The position numbers and the translations under genes were made by a program. A DNA stretch of 39,576 bases from an uncultured Pelagibacteraceae bacterium. Its GTDB lineage: Bacteria; Pseudomonadota; Alphaproteobacteria; Pelagibacterales; Pelagibacteraceae. The notes beneath the pieces were generated by a model, which saw only the letters and a list, made by a program, of their open reading frames with translations, did no database searches and was not told where the DNA came from. Shown piece by piece: positions 1 through 7,205 of the stretch; the first letter of the stretch is position 1, and each line of letters begins with the position of its first letter. The stretch spans positions 1-39,576 of the forward strand of contig CACLYQ010000010.1 in assembly GCA_902611175.1 (NCBI GenBank), read 5' to 3'.

Positions 1-939
1 TTTGAAATAAAAACTAAGGAGATATCTTTAGATACTAAGAACAATATATTGGTTTTAAATTTATGGATTTCAGTTGATCCTTATATGAGGGCAAGGATGA
101 CTGAAAGAAAAAACTATAAACCACCTTTTAATATTGGTGAAGAGATGGAAGGTTATGCTTTAGGTATAGTTAAAGAGTCTAAAGACAAAAATTTTAAAGA
201 AGGAGATATTGTTTTTAGTAATTTCGGAATGAGAGATTACTTTGTTTGTAATTCCAATGATCTAAAAAAAATTGAGCCAATGAATATTCCTATACAAACA
301 TATCTGGGTCCACTTGGAATGACAGGTCATACAGCTTATATAGGACTTTTTAAACATGGTGAATTAAAACCAGGTCAAACAATCCTTGTTTCTTCAGCTG
401 GAGGTAGTGTTGGATCTACTGTTTGTCAAATTGCAAAAAATATGGGTTGTAAAGTAATTGCAAGTACAGGATCTGATGAAAAAGTTAAATGGCTGAAAAA
501 TGATTTAAAAATTGATCATGCGTTTAACTATAAAAAAATTGAAAATCTTGTTTTGCATCTTAAAGAAGTTTGTCCCGAAGGATTTGATTTATATTTTGAT
601 AATGTAGGTGGTGATTTCTTAGAGTCAGCTATTTTTCAAATGAAGAACTTTGGAAGAATTGTAATTTGTGGAAGGATATCCCAAATGAATGCAACTAATC
701 CTGGCTCTGGTTTAAAAAATATGGCTCATGTTCTTGTAAAAAGACTAACTATTAAAGGTTTTATAATTTTTGATCATGAAGATGATCGAGAACAGTTTGA
801 AACCGATATGGCTAAATGGCTACTAGAAGATAAAATTAAATTTAAAGAAACTGTTTACGAGGGTATAGAAAATACGCCAAAATCATTCATTGATTTATTA
901 GAAGGTAAAAACATAGGAAAAATGCTTGTAAAAATTTAA
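1..939 (+). CDS. NADP-dependent oxidoreductase, MDR family (CurA / leukotriene B4 dehydrogenase-like), 5' end missing
   Basis: The reading frame is open from base 1 with no stop and no convincing start, so the N-terminus lies left of the window. A TTG at 49 is probably internal, because the frame before it already reads like the family's N-terminal strand and continues into the typical SVDPYMRARM motif. A GroES-like part is followed by a Rossmann domain with the nucleotide loop SSAGGSVGS (about bases 391-417), then FDNVGGDFLE and a C-terminal GKNIGKMLVKI, as in zinc-free medium-chain reductases. The family reduces the double bond of alpha,beta-unsaturated ketones or aldehydes with NADPH. The physiological substrate cannot be read from the sequence. 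The gene ends 11 bases before a small membrane-protein gene on the same strand. Confidence 0.85.
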   Translation, partial: FEIKTKEISLDTKNNILVLNLWISVDPYMRARMTERKNYKPPFNIGEEMEGYALGIVKESKDKNFKEGDIVFSNFGMRDYFVCNSNDLKKIEPMNIPIQTYLGPLGMTGHTAYIGLFKHGELKPGQTILVSSAGGSVGSTVCQIAKNMGCKVIASTGSDEKVKWLKNDLKIDHAFNYKKIENLVLHLKEVCPEGFDLYFDNVGGDFLESAIFQMKNFGRIVICGRISQMNATNPGSGLKNMAHVLVKRLTIKGFIIFDHEDDREQFETDMAKWLLEDKIKFKETVYEGIENTPKSFIDLLEGKNIGKMLVKI

Positions 940-950
940 TTAGAATTTTT

Positions 951-1121
951 ATGAAGTTTTTAAAGAAATTTTATAGACCCTTTTTATTAACCTATATTTT
1001 TTTGAGTATAGCTATCAGTTTTTATCCATCATTTGATTTTTACTCACTAAAAGGTCAAATTCTTATAATTGCCGTATCTTTTTTTAATGGGATGATGGGA
1101 GTTTACGTAAAAAAATTATAA
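951..1121 (+). CDS. Small two-helix membrane protein, 56 aa
   Basis: ATG at 951, TAA at 1119-1121. The protein starts MKFLKKFYRPFLL and has a hydrophobic stretch at about residues 11-25, a polar turn (YPSFDFYSLKG), a second hydrophobic stretch at about 37-52, and a basic VKKL tail. This predicts a hairpin with both ends in the cytoplasm. It starts 11 bases after the oxidoreductase stop and its end overlaps the convergent FAD gene by 6 bases, so it fills the gap exactly. I do not recognise the family and assign no function. Support is positional fit plus membrane-like composition. The alternative is a chance AT-rich frame, where hydrophobic codons are common. Confidence 0.5.
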   Translation: MKFLKKFYRPFLLTYIFLSIAISFYPSFDFYSLKGQILIIAVSFFNGMMGVYVKKL

Positions 1122-2219
1122 GACGTAGGGCTCGGGTCTTGCAGAACTATTTAATACTCTTTCGACTGCGAAAACACTAATATCTATAGTTTGATAACTG
1201 CCTGTAGTTATTAATTCAGTTAGAGCTCTACCAATTCCTGGTGCTTGCATTAAACCTCTGCCAGTAAATCCTGAGGCCATGTAAACATTTTCATATTTTG
1301 GATGTTTTCCAACTACAGCATTATTATCTAATTTGTTACAATCATAATATCCAGCCCATCCACCTGTTAATTTGAGTTCTTCAAATGCTGGTATTCTTTT
1401 TGCAAGAGCAGGCCAAACTAATTCTTCAAAATCATTCCATGCAGGTTCGAGATCTTCTGCATCAAAAACTGAAATTGGAGAACCTGCTAAATATTCTTTT
1501 CCTTCTGGTCGCCAATATACTCCTGTTGTTAGATCCCCGGATAATGGCATCTCTGGAATATGCTTAGGACATTTAACTCTAAAGACTGTATGTTTTTGAG
1601 GTACTACAGGAATATCTTCAAGTAGTTCCTTAGTCCAGCACCCAGCTGCGGAAATAATTGTCTTTGCATTAATTTCAGATAGGCTCTTAACCTCTCCCTT
1701 AATAAATTCTGCCCCAAGATCAATTGCTTTATGCTTTAAAGCGCTATGAAATAAAAATGGATCAATCCATCCCTCACTCTTGTTATCAGTAAATGTTGCA
1801 GTTTCAATTCCTTCCTCATTAATGTAAGGAAAATAGTTTTTCAATTCAGAACCTTTAATATTTTTTGTACCCGCTTCACATTCTTTATGATTTTCTAAAG
1901 CTCTGTATTGCTCTTCTGCATGATCTGGTCCAAACATTAGAAGATATCCATTGGGCACCATGCTAGCTGTTGGATTTGGATTTTTTTCAGTTTTCAATAA
2001 TTCTGGTATTTGAAATATAAATTCCCTTGCAAATTTTCCTAAAAGAATATTTTCTTTTTGAAAAAACTGTCGTCTAAATCCACCAAGTGATAATGGGAAT
2101 GATGCAGTTTTATAAGTTGGATCCCTTTCAATGACTTTTACTTTTCTGCCTTCTTTAGACATAAAGTATGCAGTTGCAGCTCCAATTATACCACCACCTA
2201 CTATTACAACATCATCCAT
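1116..2219 (-). CDS. FAD-dependent oxidoreductase, DAO family
   Basis: A 367-residue flavoprotein. The N-terminal dinucleotide-binding motif VGGGIIGAATAYF is followed by an acidic strand end (KVIERD), which suits FAD. The middle holds a substrate domain with TTGVYWRPEGKEYLAGSP, and the C-terminus has the second FAD contact ASGFTGRGLMQAPGIGRALTEL. This is the layout of the D-amino-acid oxidase / glycine oxidase / sarcosine dehydrogenase superfamily. Such enzymes oxidise C-N bonds of amino acids or N-methylated amines, and many SAR11 copies are linked to methylated-amine or glycine metabolism by context. The substrate here is not determined. Its start lies one base from the TspO stop at 2221, so TspO and this gene probably share a transcript, with TspO first. 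Confidence 0.85.
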   Translation of the reverse strand: MDDVVIVGGGIIGAATAYFMSKEGRKVKVIERDPTYKTASFPLSLGGFRRQFFQKENILLGKFAREFIFQIPELLKTEKNPNPTASMVPNGYLLMFGPDHAEEQYRALENHKECEAGTKNIKGSELKNYFPYINEEGIETATFTDNKSEGWIDPFLFHSALKHKAIDLGAEFIKGEVKSLSEINAKTIISAAGCWTKELLEDIPVVPQKHTVFRVKCPKHIPEMPLSGDLTTGVYWRPEGKEYLAGSPISVFDAEDLEPAWNDFEELVWPALAKRIPAFEELKLTGGWAGYYDCNKLDNNAVVGKHPKYENVYMASGFTGRGLMQAPGIGRALTELITTGSYQTIDISVFAVERVLNSSARPEPYVL

Positions 2220-2220
2220 A

Positions 2221-2688
2221 TTAGTTTATCAAAAAAATGTTTATATTTAAAAGCAATGCAAAACAACACCATAACAAATATGGAATCATCAAGTACATGC
2301 TTAATTGACTTATATTCTTATATTTAAATACCAATAAAACAATAAATATAATTAACACAACAAGATTTAAAATTGCTAAAGAAATATTATGGAAACCAAA
2401 GAAAACAACACTCCAAGTTGTATTAAAAAAAAGATGAATGAAATATAAAAATACAATATTTAAATTTTTTGTGTTTTTATGCCATGCATTCCATATGGCT
2501 ATTGTCATAAATAAATAAAGTAATGTCCATACTGGCCCAAATATCCAATCTGGTGGATTGTATTGAGGTTTAGATAAATTTGAATACCAAGGTTCTTTAA
2601 AATTTATAGTAACCAAACCTCCAATAAATGAAGCTGAAAACGTAGTAATTGCAAAGAGAATAAAAGATAAAATTTTATTTTTTAGCAT
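2221..2688 (-). CDS. tspO: TspO/MBR family tryptophan-rich sensory protein
   Basis: A 155-residue membrane protein with five predicted helices. The family signature is clear: PWYSNLSKPQYNPPDW followed by FGPVWTLLY (about residues 33-58), and later a segment with FNTTWSVVFFGFHN. TspO proteins bind tetrapyrroles and steroid-like ligands. In Rhodobacter TspO modulates tetrapyrrole-linked gene expression and has been tied to oxidative or light stress. It is divergent from the SDR gene at 2713 with only 24 bases between the starts, so its promoter must overlap the SDR 5' end. Its neighbourhood, near a lipid-modification cluster associated with photo-oxidative stress in other alphaproteobacteria, fits a stress role, but that is inference. 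Confidence 0.92.
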   Translation of the reverse strand: MLKNKILSFILFAITTFSASFIGGLVTINFKEPWYSNLSKPQYNPPDWIFGPVWTLLYLFMTIAIWNAWHKNTKNLNIVFLYFIHLFFNTTWSVVFFGFHNISLAILNLVVLIIFIVLLVFKYKNISQLSMYLMIPYLLWCCFALLLNINIFLIN

Positions 2689-2712
2689 TTAAGTACTATA
2701 CAGCAGTTAAAT

Positions 2713-3471
2713 ATGAATAAAAAAGTAATTTGGATCACCGGCGGAAGTACAGGAATTGGCAAAGCACTTGCGTTAAAATTTGCTAATAATGGATGGACAG
2801 TTGCTATTTCTGCAAGAAGAGAAAATTTATTAAAAGAAATCGAAGATAAGTATCAAAATATTAAATCTTTTCCACTTGATGTAAATGATAAGGAAAAGTG
2901 TAAGTCTGTTTTTGAAAATATAAAAAAGGAACTTGGTGACATCGAAATTTGTTTTTTTTCTACGGGAACTTGGGATCCAAAAAAAGAAAAAGAAATTGAT
3001 GTAGAGCAAATTGAAAACGTATTTAAAGTAAATTTTTTTGGAACATTAAATTGTATAAAAGCAGTTGAAACTCATTTTCGAGAGAGAGGAAAAGGTATTA
3101 TTACCATTGTATCTTCGATTGCAGGATACAAAGGCTTACCTAACTCAAGTGGCTATGGACCATCAAAAGCTGCTTTAAGTAATCTTGCTGAAAGTTTACA
3201 TTTTGATTTTGGAAGATATGGTGTGAGGGTTTGTTTAGTTTCTCCAGGTTTTATCAAAACACCAATGACTGATAAGAATGATTTTAAGATGCCTTTTCTA
3301 AAAACTCCAGAATTCTCGTCAGACAAAATTTATGATGGGCTTATTAATGGTTCTAATTTTGAAATACACTACCCAAAAGAATTAACTTTGATCCTTAAAT
3401 TTTTAAAAATAATACCTGATCGATTATATTTTTATTTAATACGGAAATTAACTAAATTACAAAAAAAATAA
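2713..3471 (+). CDS. Short-chain dehydrogenase/reductase (SDR)
   Basis: A 252-residue classical SDR. The cofactor loop TGGSTGIG is at residues 9-16. The ARR after strand 2 suggests NADP preference. The catalytic Ser is near 134-135 (VSSIAG), with Tyr148 and Lys152 in YGPSK, and PGFIKTPMT follows. The C-terminal 35 residues are hydrophobic and basic (LILKFLKIIP and onward), perhaps a membrane-associating helix. It converges on the DUF3833 lipoprotein gene with two bases between the stops. SDR genes often accompany FAD oxidoreductase / DUF1365 / CFA-like clusters in alphaproteobacteria, where they are normally co-directional. Here it faces the cluster. Substrate unknown; an acyl or lipid carbonyl is a reasonable guess from context only. 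Confidence 0.88.
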   Translation: MNKKVIWITGGSTGIGKALALKFANNGWTVAISARRENLLKEIEDKYQNIKSFPLDVNDKEKCKSVFENIKKELGDIEICFFSTGTWDPKKEKEIDVEQIENVFKVNFFGTLNCIKAVETHFRERGKGIITIVSSIAGYKGLPNSSGYGPSKAALSNLAESLHFDFGRYGVRVCLVSPGFIKTPMTDKNDFKMPFLKTPEFSSDKIYDGLINGSNFEIHYPKELTLILKFLKIIPDRLYFYLIRKLTKLQKK

Positions 3472-3473
3472 AA

Positions 3474-4022
3474 TTAATCTTTAACAAACATCACAGTCAA
3501 CTCTGCAACTTTAATTCCAAATTTTGTCATCTTAGCTCTGTTGATAGCTACTCTTTCATCTTGCATAAATATCCAATCATCAAAAGTAATTTTGATATTT
3601 TTTCCTTTCACAGGAACTAACAAAACATACTCAAATTTAAATGCTGGGCCATATGAATACCCCCTAGCCTTACCAACTACATCGCCTGCAGTTCCCTCGT
3701 AATTATGTTCATCAATTTTATCTATTACCCATTGCCTATTTTGTATTTCACCATCATTCCAAATAAATTTTTCGTCTAATATAAGTTGTTTGCCATCCCA
3801 TTTACCGTCTAGGTCTGCTGAAAATTGTCTTGTAACTTTACCTGATCTGTTTTGGAGTATACCCCAAGCTTTGACATTTCCGCTTAAATATTCTTCAATT
3901 ATTAGTCTTGGTTTTTGATCTTTAAAATCTTCTGGTTTCATAGATTGATTATTTATACAGCTTGTAATTAATCCTGTGAAAATTATCAATAAAAATACTT
4001 TAAAAAATTTTTTGTTAATCAT
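3474..4022 (-). CDS. DUF3833 family lipoprotein
   Basis: A 182-residue protein with a lipoprotein signal: basic MINKK, a hydrophobic core, and a lipobox LITSC with Cys22. The mature part is a beta-rich domain with repeated W/Y/G positions (DGKWDGKQLILDEKF, DDWIFMQDERVAINRA) typical of DUF3833, a family of unknown biochemical function. It starts one base after the CFA-like gene stop, so it is the last gene of the FAD oxidoreductase - DUF1365 - CFA-like unit. Its calycin-like composition would suit lipid binding at the inner face of the outer membrane or the periplasmic face of the inner membrane, but this is inference. Confidence 0.8.
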   Translation of the reverse strand: MINKKFFKVFLLIIFTGLITSCINNQSMKPEDFKDQKPRLIIEEYLSGNVKAWGILQNRSGKVTRQFSADLDGKWDGKQLILDEKFIWNDGEIQNRQWVIDKIDEHNYEGTAGDVVGKARGYSYGPAFKFEYVLLVPVKGKNIKITFDDWIFMQDERVAINRAKMTKFGIKVAELTVMFVKD

Positions 4023-4023
4023 A

Positions 4024-5205
4024 TTAAATTTTATTTTGCATGGAAAATTGAATTAAATCTATATTCTTTGATTTAAACCCAGCTTCACAATATGACAAAT
4101 AAAAATGCCACATACGTTTAAATTTATTATCAAATCCATGTTTTGAAATCTCTTCCCATTTTTTTAGGAATTCATCTCTCCATATTTTTAAAGTATTGGA
4201 ATAGTGAGAGCCATATGACTCATATTTTTTAATTTCTAAACCGTTGCTACTAGATAAATCATATAATTTTCTTTTTGATGGCAAAAAACCTCCAGGAAAT
4301 ATATATTTTTGTATAAAGTCTTCTTTAGTTTTATATCTGTCAAATAAACTATCATCGATTGTTATCGCTTGTATCGCGGCCCTTCCATTCTCAGATAGAT
4401 TTTTTTTAATACTTTTAAAATAATTGACTAAATAATTTTGCCCAACCGCTTCTATCATTTCTATAGATGCGATAGAGTCATATTTGTCTTTTACATCTCT
4501 ATAATCTTTCAAAAATATATTCACTTTTTCATTCAATCCATTTTCAAATATTCTTTTTTTTGAAAATTCAAATTGCTCTTTAGAAATTGTTATACAATCT
4601 AATTTTACATCATAATTTTTACCCACATATTCAGCAAAGCCACCCCAGCCACAGCCAATTTCTAAAATTTTATTTCCTACGTTTGGCTTTATTAATTCTG
4701 TAAGCTTTTTATATTTATTTAGTTGAGCAGAAAATAAGTCGTCTTTTTGTTTTTCAAAAATTGCACTTGAATAAGTTAGTGAAGGATCCAACCATAATGA
4801 AAAGAAATCATTTCCTAAATCATAATGTTTTGAAATATTTTTCTTACTTCTACTCTTATTATTTTTTATGAAAATACCCTTTAATTTATTAATCATTGAT
4901 AAATCAAAAATACCTGAAAATTTATAGACAATTTTTATATTTTTAGCTGTTATTTCTATTAGATTAGTTAGATTATCTGTTTCAAATTCATTTCGCATGT
5001 ACGCTTCTGCAAGTCCTACACTTCCCGATTTTATTATTTGAAGTGTTAAACCAGGTTTGTTAATTTTAATCTTTGCTCTTAATTGTTCACTCTCATTACC
5101 AAACTTATATATTTTGCTGTCATGATTTTGAATTTCAAGAAATCCATGCTTTATTAGTTTTAGAGAATTAAATACGATTTTATCTGACAAAAGATTAAAA
5201 TTCAT
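4024..5205 (-). CDS. CFA-family SAM-dependent fatty-acyl phospholipid methyltransferase (cyclopropane synthase-like)
   Basis: A 393-residue protein with the CFA layout: an N-terminal lipid-binding part, then a class I methyltransferase with SAM loop LEIGCGWGG (181-189), DYRDV, YIFPGGFLPS (301-310) and a C-terminal helical cap. Aligned by eye to E. coli Cfa, two bicarbonate-site residues differ. The Cys of YSCA is Ser147 in YSSA, and the active-site His of LLHTI is Gln279. Glu252 (EMIEAVG) and Tyr335 are kept. It may therefore make a methylated rather than a cyclopropane chain, like UfaM, the methylase of furan fatty acid synthesis in Rhodobacter. Its start overlaps the DUF1365 gene by 4 bases. 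The same FAD-enzyme / DUF1365 / CFA-like order occurs in Mycobacterium tuberculosis (Rv0449c-Rv0447c, ufaA1). Confidence 0.88.
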   Translation of the reverse strand: MNFNLLSDKIVFNSLKLIKHGFLEIQNHDSKIYKFGNESEQLRAKIKINKPGLTLQIIKSGSVGLAEAYMRNEFETDNLTNLIEITAKNIKIVYKFSGIFDLSMINKLKGIFIKNNKSRSKKNISKHYDLGNDFFSLWLDPSLTYSSAIFEKQKDDLFSAQLNKYKKLTELIKPNVGNKILEIGCGWGGFAEYVGKNYDVKLDCITISKEQFEFSKKRIFENGLNEKVNIFLKDYRDVKDKYDSIASIEMIEAVGQNYLVNYFKSIKKNLSENGRAAIQAITIDDSLFDRYKTKEDFIQKYIFPGGFLPSKRKLYDLSSSNGLEIKKYESYGSHYSNTLKIWRDEFLKKWEEISKHGFDNKFKRMWHFYLSYCEAGFKSKNIDLIQFSMQNKI

Positions 5206-5969
5206 TTTTTTTCAAACGTAATATTATTTTTTATTTTTATGTTTTTTTTAACTAACTTAACTCCCTTTAACCATAATTTTAATGCTTCAAAATGAATTGC
5301 GGCAATGACTTTAAAGGTCATTAAAGGGTGAGAAATATAAGATATAAGCATATTTTTATTGTTAATTTCTTTTGCAACCCCATCTTGTGAAGCATATAAC
5401 AATTTTCCCTCCTTATCACTTTGATCAATTATTACGGATAACATTTTTTCAGGTTTGAGGATTCTAAAATTGTATTTACTTTTCATTTCAATAAATGGTG
5501 AAACGAAAAACTTCTTCTCACAGCTATTTGTAATTATTTTTTCGTCGTTGACTTTAAATATATAAGTATGTTGCTCACCAAATGTATTTTTAACTTCATA
5601 CAATATAGCTATAATTTTTGAATGATTATCATAAACGAAAAAAATACTTAATGGATTAAATACGTAACCAAATATTCTAGGATAACAAAGTAATTTTACC
5701 TTTATATTTTTAAATTGAATGTTGTTTGATTTTAAATTTTCTATTACCCAGGCTTTTAAATCACTACCATCTCTAGGTCCGTGATCTTTTTCATAAAAGC
5801 TTAAAATATTAAAACTATTGTTAGAAAAAATTTTAATTTTTTTTTGTATCAAATTAATTTCATCAAGATCTAAAAAGAGTGAAAAAACGTTGTATTTAAA
5901 AAAGTGATATTTTGGCTTAAATCTTTTATGTATTACTTTACCTTCGTAAATATTGGAATTTTTAATCAT
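5202..5969 (-). CDS. DUF1365 family protein
   Basis: A 255-residue protein with DUF1365 hallmarks: an N-terminal IYEGKVIHKRFKPKYHFFKY, then KDHGPRDGSDLKAWV, LLCYPRIFGYVFNPLSIFFV, a central EVKNTFGEQHTYIF, and a C-terminal QDGVAKEINNKNMLISYISHPLMTFKVIAAIHFEALKLW. The family is almost always found between an FAD-dependent oxidoreductase and a CFA-like methyltransferase. Its activity is unknown, but the fixed partnership points to membrane fatty-acid modification. It overlaps the upstream FAD gene by 8 bases and the downstream CFA-like gene by 4, so translation is probably coupled. No signal peptide is seen. The C-terminal segment could attach peripherally to the membrane. Confidence 0.88.
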   Translation of the reverse strand: MIKNSNIYEGKVIHKRFKPKYHFFKYNVFSLFLDLDEINLIQKKIKIFSNNSFNILSFYEKDHGPRDGSDLKAWVIENLKSNNIQFKNIKVKLLCYPRIFGYVFNPLSIFFVYDNHSKIIAILYEVKNTFGEQHTYIFKVNDEKIITNSCEKKFFVSPFIEMKSKYNFRILKPEKMLSVIIDQSDKEGKLLYASQDGVAKEINNKNMLISYISHPLMTFKVIAAIHFEALKLWLKGVKLVKKNIKIKNNITFEKK

Positions 5970-7200
5970 TTAGGTTTTCAATCATATTAATGGATGATTT
6001 TATTCCATCTTCATGAAAACCGTAACCAAAATAACTTCCACAAAACAATACATTTCTTTTATTTTGTATTTCTTTTAATAATTTTTGATTATTCAAAGCA
6101 TCTTTATCAAAATAAGGGTGGGTAAAAGTAACTTTTTGTAGGACTTTTTTTTGATCTATTTCAAAAAAAGGATTTAAGGTTAAGAAAATATTTTTTTCTG
6201 TTTCCAGGTTTTGTAATAAGTTCAACCAATAAGTTAATGATGTCTTACTAATATCTGATTTATCAACTGAGGAATTCCATGAAGACCAAGCTTTTTTATT
6301 ATTTGGCATACATACATCATCAGTATGTATTACTGCTAAATTTGATTTGTATTTGAAATTTGATAGTATTTTTTTTTCATCCTCAGTCGGTTCACTTAAA
6401 ATTTTCAATGCATCATCCGCATGAGTAGCGATGACAACTTTATCATAGTCAAAAAATTCGTTGCTAGCACCGTAATATACTTGAACTCCAATTTTATTTC
6501 TTTTTATCAAACTAATTTTATAATTTTTAAAATATTCTCCACTTATTTGAGTTAATACTTTCTCTACATAAGTTCTACTTCTTTTGGTAACTGTGTACCA
6601 TTGTGGTCTATTTTTTAATTTAAAAAGTCCATGATTTTGAAAAAATTTTAAGAAAAATTTAATTGGCATTTGATTTGCTTCTACTGGTGGCATAGACCAG
6701 ATAGCAGAAACCATTGGGATTAGATGAAAATTAATAAAATTTTTTGACCATTTATTTTTTTCAAGAAATTCACCAAGAGTAATCTCTTCATTTAAACTTT
6801 TAATTTGATCACATTTTTTGTAGAAATTTATAATATCAAAAAACATTTTTAAAAATTTTAAATTAAAAAGATTAGCTTTGTTTGCAAAAATTCCGTTAAA
6901 ACCTCTGCCACAATATTCATAATTTGTATCTTTTACAGAAACAGAAAATGACATATCGCTTTTTTCAATTTCAATTTTTAATTCGTTAAAAAAATTTATG
7001 AGATTTGGATAAGTTTCATGATTAAAAACAATAAAGCCAATATCTACAGGAACTTTTTTACCATTAATTAAAGTATCTAAGGTATATGAATGACCACCAA
7101 AATGATCTTCACTTTCAAATAAATCAACATGGTGTTTTTTGGAAAGCTTTTGTGCTGCTGATAAACCAGAGATTCCTGATCCAATTACTGCAATTCGCAT
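5962..7200 (-). CDS. NAD(P)/FAD-dependent oxidoreductase of the CFA-cluster type (amine-oxidase fold)
   Basis: A 412-residue flavoprotein starting MRIAVIGSGISGLSAA, with FAD contacts LFESEDHFGGHSYT and DIGFIVFN, an internal VVIATHADDALKIL, and a C-terminal LFCGSYFGYGFHEDGIKSS that closes the FAD site. This matches the COG2907-like branch of flavin amine oxidases / phytoene-desaturase relatives that precede DUF1365 and CFA-like genes. In Rhodobacter a desaturase (UfaD) and an oxygen-inserting protein (UfaO) act on methylated acyl chains in furan fatty acid synthesis. I cannot say which, if either, this resembles. The start is only 5 bases after the gcvP stop with no terminator between, so it probably shares the gcvTHP transcript. 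Confidence 0.85.
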   Translation of the reverse strand: MRIAVIGSGISGLSAAQKLSKKHHVDLFESEDHFGGHSYTLDTLINGKKVPVDIGFIVFNHETYPNLINFFNELKIEIEKSDMSFSVSVKDTNYEYCGRGFNGIFANKANLFNLKFLKMFFDIINFYKKCDQIKSLNEEITLGEFLEKNKWSKNFINFHLIPMVSAIWSMPPVEANQMPIKFFLKFFQNHGLFKLKNRPQWYTVTKRSRTYVEKVLTQISGEYFKNYKISLIKRNKIGVQVYYGASNEFFDYDKVVIATHADDALKILSEPTEDEKKILSNFKYKSNLAVIHTDDVCMPNNKKAWSSWNSSVDKSDISKTSLTYWLNLLQNLETEKNIFLTLNPFFEIDQKKVLQKVTFTHPYFDKDALNNQKLLKEIQNKRNVLFCGSYFGYGFHEDGIKSSINMIENLND

Positions 7201-7205
7201 TAAGG

